DNA of 64,000 nt from Agarophyton chilense (GCA_030374765.1 JARGXX010000100.1:1302001-1366000); one strand, 5' to 3'; counted from the first letter of the stretch, positions 41,274 through 52,821 are shown. The notes: generated from the letters alone by a model not told the origin. Numbers and translations are program-made.

Positions 41274-42457
41274 ATGTCCGACGTACCGTCGAACGCCAAT
41301 GATCGCAGTCAAACGGATGATAATCAGGCGAAGATCATGTATCAAGAACCGTCTTTCGTTTCTACGTCGATTAGTCATCCTCGCCTTGTCCGCCCGGACT
41401 CTGCCTCAATCAGGAAATATCTCTGCTCGTACGATCAGTACTATAATGAAATCACAGCACGAGCTTTACAACTCGCAGTGGTCGACTCAACAACTACAGA
41501 ACCTGTCCATCCCGTCAATTTGACATACTATGTTGATCCCGAATGGATAAAATCTATTATCGATTTGAATTTAATTCCCGACCTTACACACTCCAGTATG
41601 CTTACGGACACCATGCTGCGCGAGTTCTTGGAAGATCGAGCGCAGAAAAAGAAGAATACCATTCCCCTGGCCGCTATAAACGCTATCGTCGACAGGGAAC
41701 TCCGAATGCACATGACAGATCATCTGGTCCCACGCGAATGGAAAATCTCTTCACCTCCTACCTTTCACTACTTCGACGACATGGCTTAAAGTGGGTGAGC
41801 TCTACACAACCAAAGACTGCAATTGGCCATATAATTTCGGCCGTTAAGCCGAGATCACTGCGCACAAAGCTGGAATCTAACATTGATTTCTAGCACTTGG
41901 AGCTAAAGAAAGACTTCAGCTCGTTCTTTAAACACGCCATGCAAGTGTCTCGTTCCTTCGAGTACCTCGATAACGGCCCTACACTTCGTACCCCTTCGTT
42001 GCGCAGTCGGAAAGCAGATGAGAAAAGCCACTCGACGCAGGGACAGAGAGACAACACCGTAGCCGGGAGCTTCAGCGAAGAACCTCGAAAATCAAGGTCC
42101 CGCAGACCCGCTTCACCGTGCGCACACCCACCTTGCAAGGCTAAGAATAATCGTCACTGGGTTGAAGATTGCGAGTACTCCACGAAAGAAGATAAGCGTG
42201 AAATGAAGGCTGCATTTGCGGCACGAAAAGCTGCAGACGGCCCATCCAAGTCAACTCGTAGTAGGAAGAACAAATCGGAAGCACGAGACGGCATCCCAAA
42301 CAACAAAGGTACTGTAAATCGATTACGCCCTTTATCGAACCCGAAGAACCCTCCCTCATGCCTCATCACTGTTTCGGATGGTATGATCTCACTTAACGGC
42401 ACAGAAAGGTGCGACGACGGTAGTGACGACGGCATCTTGTCTCCAAATCCCGCCTAG
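41274..42457 (+). pseudogene. G3 Gag (broken by a frameshift)
   Basis: ATG 41274 opens a 171-codon part (MSDVPSNANDRSQ) with a typical Gag helical stretch (WIKSIIDLNLIPD). After a frameshift near 41800 the rest (ELKKDFSSFFKHAMQVS) leads to a long zinc knuckle, CAHPPCKAKNNRHWVEDC, with spacing C-x4-C-x6-H-x4-C rather than the usual C-x2-C-x4-H-x4-C. It ends with SDDGILSP, which is probably the start of the protease. Confidence 0.7.
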
Positions 42458-43735
42458 AAGGCGGCGCTCAAAGGGATCGGAAGATTATCAGCCATCAAGA
42501 CTAAACACTTGTCTGTAGCTCTGAAATCCAGAACCGAACCGCAAAGTTTCGCATTCTCACGAACGTGGACTGCGCCTCGTACAGTCCTACACCTCTCATC
42601 CGGCAGTCTGGCTCTACAGAACATCACTTATTTGGTCGCAGACAATGACCTCGCTTGCGAAGAATTGCTCATTGGTCGCCCTGTAATGCGCCAACGCAGA
42701 ATCGACAACGAGACGCTACTCAACAAGAACCGGTTTGCACTCAACGGTGCAGACTGTGTGGAAGTTGGAAATCTCACTGTCGACTCCGATGAGGGCTATT
42801 TCAGCCGCCTGATGCTGGCAAGAGGACACAATGATTCGCATGCCTCGGATGCGATTCACCGCATTCAACCACCACCAAACCGCCCGCGAGCCAATTTCCA
42901 CGCCGCACGCCAAGACCAGGACCCCTTTCCTGACCCTTCGCTATTTGATCCCATTGACGAGGATCAGCATAGTGAAGTTGAAGCTGCATTTACCGGAATG
43001 CTGGACACAGCGCTACAGAACGGCATGAGCGCCATCGATGACACCCAGCTTTGCAGCATTCTGGCGGAGAACATCGACGTATTTCGCGTATCTCTCTCGG
43101 CCGGCCCACCGGCAAAAATAAGGCCTTTGAACATCGAGCTAGTTCCTGACGCAAAGCCAGTGCGCGTGAGACTGCGCAATTACTCCCAAGACCAACGACT
43201 ATTCCTACAGCGCTTCGTGGACGATCTCGTAAGAACCGGCATGGCTTACGCCAACCCAACGTCTGCATGGGGCAGTGCGCCCTTGATAGTTCCAAAGCCT
43301 GGCCCAGCTCAGTTCAGATTCACCGTGGACCTGCGCCCGGTTAACAAATACACTGTTAGGCACCAATTTCCGATGCCTAACGTTAAGCAAGAACTTCTGA
43401 AGCTAGGGGGATCGAAGTTTTTTGCCACCTTCGACCTTTCCCACGGGTATTGGCAGTTCCCCCCTTCACGAACATTCTCAGGCACTACAGTCCTTCGTCA
43501 TACCTGACGGTATCTTCTCACCCACGCGAGTACTGCATGGCACCACCGATGCCACAACACACCTTCAATCAGTCCTCGCTGAGATATTTCCAAAGGAGTT
43601 ACGCCAATCTCTCTTATATTGGCTCGACGATATTCTTCTGCATCACAAGACCATGGAAGGACTGCTACAAGGCATCAGAAAGCTCGTCTACGTGTGCAAA
43701 GAGCACTCCATCAGACTCCATCCGAAGAAATGAAT
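42458..43735 (+). pseudogene. G3 protease and reverse transcriptase
   Basis: Protease remains: a degenerate active site at the end of the previous frame (CDDGSDDGILSP), and CEELLIGRPVM. Reverse transcriptase: ELVPDAKPVRVRLRNYS, SAPLIVPKPG, FTVDLRPVNKYT, FATFDLSHGYWQ, then a frameshift near 43500, PDGIFSPTRVLHGTTDAT, and LLYWLDDILLH (WLDD for YVDD). Typical order and spacing of Gypsy. Confidence 0.8.
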
Positions 43736-44601
43736 CCTCTTCGCGAATTCCATCCGATGGTGTGGAAGAATCATATCTGCATCGGGCGTGCGTTATGACC
43801 CGCGCCAACTCGATGTATAGTTGCGGATGGAGCTACCAACCAGTGGCGAACACTTGAAGCAGCTTCTTTGTGCATTGCATGGTAAAGATGAGCATACCGA
43901 ATTTTCCTTACCTCATCCTTCCCCTGCACACATTCTTGGAGAAAGTCTACACGAAAGCCGGGAAGCGCACCAAAACCTCTGTTGCAAAAGTCAACTTCGC
44001 ATCTCTTGACTGGTCAGAACAGGAGGCGAAAGCATTTCGTGCCTGCAAAGACGCCCTTGCCCACAGCGTCACACTGTCACACAGAGACGAAAACCAGCGA
44101 CTCATTGTCTACACAGATGCCTCCGACAACATCTGGTCTGGAATACTGACGCAAGTGCTCCCGTCTGATCTCCACAAGCCCCATGCGCAGCAGCGCCACA
44201 GTCCCTTGGCATTCTGTTCAAGCCTGTTCAATGCTACGCAACTAGTCAGGTCAGTGCTAGAGAAAGAAGCTTTTGCAATACTGGCTACATTGGAGCGGAT
44301 GCATTGGCTCGTAGCCACCTCAGCCGGTTTTGATCTCTACACAGACCACAACAACCTCATCTTCCTTTTCGACCCGTTGTCTATCATCCCAGATCTCAGC
44401 CTACCATCTGCCAGAAAGGTGTTACGATGGGCAGTCAAATTAAGCACCTACATCTACACTTGCTTCCACATCAAAGGCACCGACAATGTATGGGCCGATA
44501 TGCTCACACGCTGGGCAGCATCACCCACTGTCAGACCCCCGAGTGAAGATCCCTGCTCCCTTTTCCAGCTCAGCAAAAGGTTTTTCCTGGCCATCGCTTG
44601 A
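43736..44601 (+). pseudogene. G3 RNase H
   Basis: From about 43870 the open frame gives SLDWSEQEAKAFRACKDAL, the RNase H catalytic region LIVYTDASDNIWSGIL, FCSSLFNATQLVRSVLEKEA, LYTDHNNLIFLF and DNVWADMLTRWA. It degrades the RNA strand during reverse transcription. A frame change joins it to integrase. Confidence 0.78.
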
Positions 44602-45500
44602 CGAAATCTTTGCCGCACAATCGTCTGACAGTTTTGCGCGTCCGCAAGGCTTACAGAAGGAAAATGGACTTTGGAGATTTAAGGATAGCGCCGTTTGGAT
44701 CCCTGACAACGCCGAAGAACTGCAGCTACGCTTGTGTATCATTGCAAACACTGGTTCTTCGGGGGCACCGAGGCCGAATTCCAACTATGAAGACCCTCCG
44801 CAAACATTTTTTTTGGACGACCCAGAAGGATGACATCCGAACTTTTGTCCGAGCTTGCATTCACTGCATCTCTACTACAGGGGGTGAAAAAGTTCTTCAG
44901 CCCTTCGGACCAGCAGTTCATGGAACCGAGCCAAATGACCTTCTGCAGTTCGACTATCTGGAAATTGGACCAAGTAGAAGCGGAGAAAAATACGTTCTCA
45001 TGCTGCGCGACGATCACTCTGATTACAAGTGGCTCTTTGCATTTGCAAACAAAGCAGCTGAGAATGCTGCTCTGGCCATTGTCGACTGGTGCGCTGCATT
45101 CGCTGTACCAAACGGTCTCATGTCCGACGGCCCAACGCATCTCCAAAACGAAACCATACGCCTCCTCTGCAAATCCCTGCGTGTACCGCATCACATCACT
45201 CTCCCCTACACTCCATGGAGCACCGGGGCAGTCGAGCGCTTGGGGAAAGACGTTCTACGCATATTTCGCGCTTTAACATCGGAAATGCATATGGACTTCA
45301 AGGAATGCACGGATCTGCTCCCTATTATACAAAGCATTCTGGACAACTCTTATTCGCCGCATAGGATGAACGTCGCCCCTGTAACAGCCTTTCTTGGCAT
45401 GAACCCAACTCCACCAGTTTCATCGTTTCTACGAACATCTACTCCAATGACAGTCGCAGACGTCATTCGTGAGCGCTGTGTCAACATTGACAGTCTGTAG
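44602..45500 (+). pseudogene. G3 integrase
   Basis: The zinc-finger region is FVRACIHCIST (CxxC) with a degraded HH pair. The core has LQFDYLEIGPSRSG (Asp), LMSDGPTHLQNE (Asp) and TPWSTGAVERLGKDV (Glu). The WSTGAVERLGK motif is characteristic of a Gypsy lineage I associate with oomycete-type genomes; that is recollection, not a search. A single TAG (45498-45500) separates it from the tail in the same frame. Confidence 0.78.
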
Positions 45501-46046
45501 AAGGCCTGCTGTGCTTTCTATCCGTTAGTGACTTTTGAGCTGCAGAAGAACAGGCAAGCATCTCGTGGAAAAGCGTCAAAGGGAACGCTTCCGAACTTCA
45601 CCGAAGGAGATTTTGTCTTTGTAGCTCGTGAAGAATTCCATGCCGGTGGGAAGCTGGCATTGCGTTGGCGTGGACCACGTCGCATCCTCAAAACAGTATC
45701 GGATTACGTGTATCAGGTCGAGGACCTACGCAACGGACTAACGGAAGACATTCATGCATGCAGGCTGAAGTGCTATCACGACAGCTCTCTGGACACTGAT
45801 GCAATCATGTCCCATGTAATTACCTCAGAGACTGGTATGCCTGTGGCTCGTCTGATGAAGCTGGTCAAAACGGATGATGGAATCAAGGTTCAGCTTCGTT
45901 GGAAAGGACTCAGTTTTACAGAAGACATATTGGAACCATTGGAACGAATCAACGAAGATGTGCCAGTCATGCTCAAGCGCTTACTCAATCGCAAGAACAC
46001 CGCGACTGAGCTAGCGTGTGCCGTTCGTTTGCAATTCGCTCTCTGA
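45501..46046 (+). CDS. G3 integrase tail with chromodomain-like module
   Basis: The 172-codon end of pol holds an SH3-like integrase tail (GDFVFVAREEFHAGGKLALRW, YVYQVEDLRNG) and a chromodomain-like module (GIKVQLRWKGLSFTEDILEPLERI). Such tails steer integration in chromoviruses. It ends about 10 bases before the polypurine tract GAAAGAGGGGAG (46045-46056) and the 3' LTR. Confidence 0.7.
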   Translation, partial: KACCAFYPLVTFELQKNRQASRGKASKGTLPNFTEGDFVFVAREEFHAGGKLALRWRGPRRILKTVSDYVYQVEDLRNGLTEDIHACRLKCYHDSSLDTDAIMSHVITSETGMPVARLMKLVKTDDGIKVQLRWKGLSFTEDILEPLERINEDVPVMLKRLLNRKNTATELACAVRLQFAL

Positions 46047-46056
46047 AAGAGGGGAG

Positions 46057-46297
46057 TGTAGCCGTTTGCGGCTCTGCCTGGCTGGACGGAACCCAAGGAG
46101 GACACAGGGTTCCGTTAACAGGCTTACGCGTAGGTAGTACCTGCGTAGGTTGCCGGCGTAGATAGCCTTCTAGACTAGTTGTGTCTCTCGTACGAGAGTC
46201 ACAGTAGGGGAATTTAAGCACCCACACGATCCCTCCACAGTAAAGAAGAGGCATCGAACTTCATCAGTAAACAACGCAGCCAGCGTAGTTCGCCACA
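46057..46297 (+). repeat. G3 3' LTR (241 bp)
   Basis: Same length as 40978-41218 and nearly identical, with scattered substitutions. Preceded by a clean polypurine tract. Confidence 0.92.
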
Positions 46298-46302
46298 AAA
46301 GG

Positions 46303-47428
46303 GTAAGTTAGACATTCTGCTTGTAAAGGACGATCCTTCTGGATATGTGTGTTTCATAAGCACGAAGGGGGCGGACGCTGAAACCGCCACGGAGGTGTTG
46401 GTAGAATGGTTCGCAACATTCGGAGTGGCAAGGCCGTGGAAATGATATCAAGGAAACCATTTCAAGAACAATATGGTTAAATTCTTGGCTCAGAAGCTTG
46501 GAGTAGACCACCACTTTATACACATTTTTACTGCCCGTGGAGCAGTGGCTCGTTTGAAGTTGTATGCCGCGAATTGCCGAGAGCCACCCGAGCAATCTTC
46601 TCCGAGTTACAGTTTTTTTAATCCGCCTAGCATTTTGTCTTGCCACTATTCTAGTCATCATTGAACAGCGCTCCAACGAATAAGCTTTATGTGAAATACC
46701 CTCTAACGGTATTCACTGAATTACCACAGGAGTCCCCACTTTCCGCCATTCTGTGAAGTCAGGAAGAAGTATCAGTTGTCAACGACATCGAAAGCGAACG
46801 AAAGAAGGCCCTCTTGGAAATAAAGAAGTTGTAGACGGCCCTCGACGGCATCCCTTGCACCTGCGCAGGACGTGCACAGAAGCAAAGAAAATTTTCTATC
46901 GAGGGGCACAACCGTCGGACCAGTCCCAGGCATATCGACTTCACAGAAGAAGACTACGTATTGAAAGCCATTCTACAGAAACATGTTAGATCAAAAACGA
47001 GTCTTTGTGGGCAAGGACCGTTTCGGATAACAGACTGCAGGAACAGATTCAGTTGCAAAGTGAAAAACCTTCTCAATTCTCAGAAGAAACTGGTGCACTG
47101 CAGAAGGCTTAAGCGTTTCCAGAACAAAGATTTTAAAGTTTCAGAAGAGATCAAAGAACATTAATCTTATCAACAAAACGAGCTACTGGTGGTTGAAGAC
47201 TTCGAAAACATTAGATGCCGCAATAATCAGGTACAGCTAGTGGTCAAGTGAACTGTGTTTTCTCAAGCCGTGGCAGATGGGGTTACTATGGAATTGCTCA
47301 TCAAGGACGTACTCGAGCTTTTACAGAAGTACTTAGATGAGACGAAGAAGTCTGGGACAACGAGACAGCGCAATTTGATCTCCGCCATCAAAAAAAATTC
47401 TCCAACGAATGATTTGGCTACGGAAGAC
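46303..47428 (+). pseudogene. Gypsy G2 pol, right part: integrase core and tail
   Basis: The reading resumes exactly where G2 stopped at 40977: KLDILLVKDDPSGYVCF, then LVEWFATFGVARPW, a stop, FKNNMVKFLAQKLGVDHHF. Compared with G3, the second Asp and the catalytic Glu regions are degraded. A tail like that of G3 follows (TEEDYVLKAILQK ... CRLKRF ... LLIKD), probably including a decayed chromodomain. Several stops and frameshifts. Confidence 0.7.
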
Positions 47429-47760
47429 TGTTGGTGGCTACGCATCATAGTGCTTGCTAGATCGGGCATCGCTGGAAACGGCCTAGCTATACTAGGTCGT
47501 AGTCTAGAATTAATACCTTCACAACCCAAATAAGTTGGGTTATAGTAGCCCAAAGAGGCAAGAGCCTCTTTGGGCACCTGCCCGAACGTGGCATTATAAA
47601 AGCCCGGATCCGATTGAAGACACCGGAGCCGGAGGAATCCTTGGACGAACTTCCAAGGTCTTTGTGTCTATTCTCTCATGCCGCACGATAGCGCGGCGCA
47701 TAGACTCTAGTATCTGTCTTGATCAACAAGGGGAACAGAAGCATATTAAATGTAAAAAAG
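47429..47760 (+). repeat. Probable G2 3' LTR with hairpins and TATA box
   Basis: Starts near TGTTGGTGG (47429). It holds two perfect hairpins side by side, AACCCAA/TTGGGTT (47523-47541) and a 12-bp stem GCCCAAAGAGGC / GCCTCTTTGGGC (47548-47575), then TATAAAAG at 47595-47602. This looks like a promoter region, fitting an LTR. No partner copy is in the window, so its ends are uncertain. Confidence 0.4.
47595..47602 (+). promoter_or_regulatory. TATA box
   Basis: TATAAAAG, 20 bases after the paired hairpins; probable core promoter of the G2 LTR. Confidence 0.45.
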
Positions 47761-50700
47761 GGCGAGAGCTAGCGCCGTCGCCCTCGTAGAGAAATTACGA
47801 ATTTTCTCCAGTATCGTTGCTTTCCTCTCTGGACTTTGGTAACGCTTCTCGATATTGAGCACGAGACCTTGCTTTCGCAAAGTGCTAACGAGAAGACTGT
47901 GCTGGGAACGGATTATTTTACAGCCTTGTTGCTCAACCGAAAACAACCCTCCGCGGCCATGGGGGATCTGCCGCCTTAAAAAAGTGGAAACGCGTGCTCA
48001 CTGAAACATTCTTCTTATCTGTAGCTGAATCACGTTTGTCGAGCAGATCTCGTAAAAAAGAAAACACAGATCCGCTGTCGGGGGTGATGAGAAATGGATC
48101 CCTAGGATTTTGAACGAATTCATAAAACCATGTAGATCTGGAAGCTGTGCTTCCACATTGATGGTCAAAGGCAACAGGACTAGTCTGTAGAGCATAGCAC
48201 AAGAGCTTATGAGGCTATTACGCCCTTAATTTAGGCCAGCATTAAGAATAGTTAGGGTGCAATATGAAATCGGTATAGTCGATAACACAAACAAGGTGTA
48301 GAACAGAGTACACATTTGCACTGGATCGCGGTCGTTGGTTTTACAATCAAGACCTCGACTGACTTTAAGTAGCGAACAACGATACAGGTGAAACATAGAC
48401 ATACAAACTAAAGCACCCCAAGAGACGTAGACGGGTGCCATGTCAAGGACTAAGACAAAACAGAAGGTTGCATCATGAAGGAACCCAAAGACAAGAAATG
48501 CAAAGCCATTCAAATATGACCGGTCGTCAAGTTATTAAGCACGCAAGGATTTTGTCAGGATAGGAAAGAAAAAGAGCTGCAAATCAGAATTCACTTTGCA
48601 GATGAAATGTTGTGCGTACACTTCGATAAAAATCTATTAAACACATAGTTTTCTCTTGCTCAGAGGAAGATGATCGCATTATTCTCTTCGTTTTCGTAAT
48701 TGCGTCCAATGTAGAACAAGCAGATCGCGCTTGAGCTTCAAAAGCCTTAAACCTCATTTTATCTCTCTCTGCCACTTAGAGCTCTCTTGAAGTGCGCTGG
48801 TCTAGTGGGTGTAGTGCATAAACCAAACTATCCATTCCTACATCATTGATATCTTGATTTGTGTTCTTCCGCTTTTTGTTATACTTCCGAGACTCCGATC
48901 CACCAGAAATCATGTCCACCAATTTCGCTTCCTACTCCCTCTTCTCTTTGTGCGTCATTATTTAAGTTTCTTCTTGCCAGTGGCTTTAGAATAGAGTGAC
49001 CTGTCAGGAAAGAAAACGCTTACTTAATGCACGCCTTTGCGTCCGCAAACGTCGCGAAGGAATCTGGATCCCCTTGCTCAGAAGCTTCATACCTCGACAC
49101 ACAGGTCCCATACAAAACGTTTAAAATCCCCAACCTTTCGCATCCATTTGTCATCTATTTGAATTTGTATTTGCGTTTTATATTTCACTTTGATGCAACT
49201 TGAGTAGTATGTGAATGCTTCATGTCACGTTCGTTTAATTGTTATGCATTGAGTACTTATAATGTTATGTATTCTGTGTATGTAAAGGTAGTTGAAACAT
49301 TGACATCTGGTAACTACTGTGTAATCTGTTCTACACATAAACAATCTCGTTCGATCAGTTCGACAAGTATTCTAGTGCAACACCGACTATTCTTAAAAAT
49401 TATATGCGTCTAGAACAATTTAGAAGTGCTCAAAAACAATTTAAAAGTAAAAAAGAACAGAGACGGAATATAAAGTTCGTAGTAATCGGTAGCGTTTTAA
49501 TGGTCAGTCGCAACACTCTAGCCAGACCCAGATCTAACCTGATCGCCAGGTCTAACTGCTCAAGTGCAAGTTGCGTTCACCCTCCAGCATTGGGGGCAAA
49601 CAGATCTATGAAGTTCCTAAAACATCAAGCAGTCTGTAGTGGTGCGCACAGAACAATAAAATGTTGTTCTCACAGAACAACATTTCTTGTCCTGCACCAT
49701 TTCTACATTCCGTGAGCTCTTAAAGAGATCTCGCGGGCTATTTAACAACGGAAACTCACTGTCGAGAGGTACGTTGCTCTCATCAAAACGTTAACGGTAT
49801 TGTAAAGGTGTTTAATAGATTCGGCAACGTTGTTTCTAATTACTTAGAGGTCTCTAGTCGTTTCATTGTCAGCACCACATCCTGCAAAATGCAACTGGGA
49901 CACTGGAGACCAAGAGTAACTTACGATTATGACTGCGTTGGGTTTCTGAAGATCTATCTTCATGGTAAACCTTTCCCAATGCTCATGGACCTCGATGTCA
50001 TCCTTTTCTTGCAGTCAAAGTCTGTCTGACCTACAGACAGTGCCGCTGGATCGACAAGAGATAGAAAGTACCATTCGCAGTCTGTAACATCGAAGGAACG
50101 AAAACGAACGTTCAAAACGCGTCAAGCCGTTGCCCAGACCACGAGCTAACACAGATCTGCTCATTTTTCTTCGCAAATACTCGTCACATTCACCCTAGTT
50201 CGGGCAGGATGCATTGAGGACTGCATCGCTACGACACTCATTTACCCGATCCTCCAGAATCTAAACAATCAGAGGATGACGTTGATCACCAGCAGAGACG
50301 TAATTAGAACATCTCGGATGGTACTGTCAAGCCACGACCAGCTAGACACTCAGCTGGAGCTTGAAGCTCTTGCCAGAGTCGCACCATAGCCGATCTTGCT
50401 TTAGGACACTACAAAAGACCAGCCGATTCCCTCTCCCCATCCAGAGAGGGATGGACACTTTTTCTTGGCAGCCTGTCTCTGCTAAAACTGTCGTAAGACA
50501 CGATTGCAAAGTACGAGGAGGATTCGGAAGGAAAAATGGAACGTTGATTTTGGATTGTAGTCTTTGATCTACCGGATATTTGCGCGTTCAAACGATGAAC
50601 AGCTATCGATTGCATTCCATTATGCCAACATGAGCATCGCAGTGATAATTGCATTGGTTTACGACACACGTACAGCGTGTACTGGGTTACTGGGAACGAT

Positions 50701-50766
50701 ATTCGTAGCAGAGTTGGCCCTCATAAATGCTGAAGTTTTTCTATGTAACTGTTAGTTAAGACAAAG
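47761..50766. other. Three-kilobase stretch without recognised genes
   Basis: Short frames are present on both strands. One minus-strand piece (48584-48775, AERDKMRFKAFEAQARS...) looks protein-like but has no neighbours to extend it. A minus frame at 47933-48202 is likewise unassigned. A 12-bp perfect hairpin lies at 49659-49685. Confidence 0.4.
49659..49685. repeat. Perfect 12-bp hairpin
   Basis: AAATGTTGTTCT (49659-49670), loop CAC, AGAACAACATTT (49674-49685). A partial third copy of the arm, AGAACAATAAAA, precedes it. No associated gene is seen. Confidence 0.5.
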
Positions 50767-51585
50767 TCAGAAGTGCGGGGGCGCATCGCACAGCTCGCGC
50801 ACCAGCCGCTCGAGCACGTCGAGCACGCCCAGCCAGCTGTCTGCCGTCAGCTCGCCATCGAGCTCCGTGCCGCCATTGCACACGCGCACAACGCACAGCC
50901 CCGCGCCGGGGCTCGCGCTCAGGCGCTGCGCGGCGGCGGCCGTCGCGCGGCGGCCGTCGCCCAGCAGCACCACCTTCCTCGCGCCTTTCGCGGCGCGCAG
51001 CTCTCTCTCGCAGCGGCGCACGCCGCGGCTCTCGCGAGCGACGCCGCCGAGGCGCCGCGCGCCGTCCACGGCGAGAAGGAACTTCTCGGCGTCGTCGCCC
51101 AGCGGCGCCACGCTCGTGGCGCGCCGCGCGTAGCGCACGGCCGCCAGCGAGGCGCGCGCGTCCAGCGAGATGACGGCCGCCACCAGCTTGGCGAAATCCG
51201 CCTGCTGCTTGAACTCCGCCGGCGTCAGCCGCTTGCTGCCGTCCAGCGCGAAGCAAACGCTGGGCGCGCAGCGCGCCTCGCGCGCGATTGACATCGCCGA
51301 GTCGATCTTGGCGCGCATTTGCGCGCGACTGCGGCGCAGCGGAATGGTTGATGAGGGCTCGTCGGAGGGGAACGACGCTGGCGCAAGTGAGAGGGACTCT
51401 GCGGTGGCGGGCGACGCCAGACTTGGCTCGGACGAGTACGCGTCGATGTACGCGCCGATGTACGCGCCGGGGGCGGAATCGACAAACAAAGGAACGCCAG
51501 ACGACAAGGCGGCACCCGGGATGAGCCACATCTGCGCGCAGTAGCACATGAGCGCGAGTCGGAGCGCCGATTGGCGCGCAACCAT
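50767..51585 (-). CDS. Secreted von Willebrand factor A (vWA) domain protein
   Basis: 272 residues from the ATG at 51585, chosen because it starts a good signal peptide (MVARQSALRLALMCYCAQMW...GAALSSG); no other in-frame ATG lies upstream in this open frame. After a Ser/Pro-rich linker with a short GAYIGAYIDAY repeat, residues ~105-265 form a vWA fold: CFALDGSKRLTPAEF (MIDAS; the usual DxSxS is DGSKR, so the last Ser is lost), TSVAPLGDDAEKFLLAV, and KVVLLGDGRRA in place of VxITDG. It should be secreted and bind a partner, with a weakened metal site. The gene is about 70% GC with strong GCG/CGC codon use, unlike its neighbours, and it appears intronless. This may mark transfer or a different isochore. 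Confidence 0.65.
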   Translation of the reverse strand: MVARQSALRLALMCYCAQMWLIPGAALSSGVPLFVDSAPGAYIGAYIDAYSSEPSLASPATAESLSLAPASFPSDEPSSTIPLRRSRAQMRAKIDSAMSIAREARCAPSVCFALDGSKRLTPAEFKQQADFAKLVAAVISLDARASLAAVRYARRATSVAPLGDDAEKFLLAVDGARRLGGVARESRGVRRCERELRAAKGARKVVLLGDGRRATAAAAQRLSASPGAGLCVVRVCNGGTELDGELTADSWLGVLDVLERLVRELCDAPPHF

Positions 51586-52061
51586 TGTGGAGGTGTCGGG
51601 CGGCGGGAAGAAAGGCGCGATGCGTGCCGGGAAGCAGCTCAACAGCACCAACTTGTTCAGGTGGCGGCGGGGGTGCGGGAGGGTGCGCGATGCTGCATCG
51701 CTTTACGGCGGCGGTCTTGTTCCCCGCCCGCGGCGCGCGCCTTTGTAGCACGCTGCGCAGCCTCTGCACCCCGTGCGCACGTGCAGAGCGCGCCAACGAC
51801 CTCGCCCGCGTCCAGCAAGCATGGAGAGACGGCAGCGCGGGCTCAGTGCATTGCTGCGCGCGGCAACAAGGCAGCCCCGACAGTGCGGGTTTTCGCGCCT
51901 CCGCGCCGCATTCTTCTTCTTCTTCTCTGACAGTCTTGGCTGAGGTACTCTATGACGCGGGCACACTCGACGCGTGGTGTTGCCGCACATCGTCATCATC
52001 CGAATCTCTGCTGGCTTTTTGGTGCTGTATGTATCATAGTAGCATGTCTGCTGTATTGCTC
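51586..52061. other. Upstream region of the vWA gene
   Basis: GC-rich to about 51900, then drops to the local average. Open frames here on both strands are by-products of high GC. Any promoter for the vWA gene must lie here or in the tandem repeat that follows. Confidence 0.4.
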
Positions 52062-52287
52062 TAGCTGTCTCTCGTCATAGTATGTCTACTGCATTGATCT
52101 AGCTGTTTCTCTTCTTGTTTGCATCCGCGCACCCTTTCTGCCACTCTCTCCTACGTCTTTGCACTGTTTCCCGCTAGCTGTCTCTCGTCATAGTATGTCT
52201 ACTGTATTGATCTAGCTGTTTCCCGTCTTGTTTGCATCCGAGCACCCTTTCTGCCACTCTCTCCCACGTCTTCGCACCGTTTCCCGC
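52062..52287. repeat. 113-bp tandem duplication
   Basis: Two units, 52062-52174 and 52175-52287, begin TAGCTGTCTCTCGTCATAG and differ at only a few positions. A shorter, more diverged third piece precedes them (about 52032-52068). It lies about 480 bases upstream of the vWA start codon. Confidence 0.75.
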
Positions 52288-52821
52288 CAACCGCGCTCCG
52301 CAAAACATTCTGTCTCGGACGCATTCCCAGCGCGGCCCTTTTCCGCGCGTGGATGTCGTCTCACTTCCCATTCCAATCATGCGCTTTTAAACGAACGCAT
52401 GCGCAGCACCGTGCAATAGAATAATAACTGACTGCATCGCGTGCCCCTCCAATCTCGATGCTAGGCAACAGCGTGCAGGGCCTCTCCAGTCGTCCTCTTC
52501 CTGTACCAGTGCCTCTCTTCGGAAGATTTGGCACACTCGAGCGCTTCGGCTGCGCGCGTCTTTTGGGAGAGAAAAGGATTCCCTTCCAACAATGGCATGA
52601 GCAGCGGGCATGAAACTGTTTTCATTGCTGCGTCCAAAGTGTTGCGGTGTATAGGATAGTTTATTACCACGCCGGCAGGCACACTTGCATCAGGCATCCA
52701 CGATACACTTCTAAGTGGCATCTACATGTGTGGCACCGTAAATTTAGCTGTTTTCAGATTCGCAAACATTGAGTGCTTTAAAAACCGCTTCATCTACAAC
52801 GTCCTCAGCTAATTGAAGGCC

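Larger units (their letters stand above)
40978..46297 (+). mobile_element. Gypsy G3, complete LTR retrotransposon nested in G2
   Basis: 5320 bp with two 241-bp LTRs (TG...CA) and a 5-bp target duplication, AATGG (40973-40977) and AAAGG (46298-46302), differing at one base. Removing the element and one duplication rejoins the G2 integrase in frame. It encodes gag, protease, reverse transcriptase/RNase H, integrase and a chromodomain-like tail. It is related to G2 but distinct. Confidence 0.92.

Noticed and set aside
50773-51930. Long plus-strand and alternative-frame minus ORFs over the GC-rich island
   Set aside because: High GC removes stop codons in all frames. Only the minus frame from 51585 has a signal peptide and vWA motifs.
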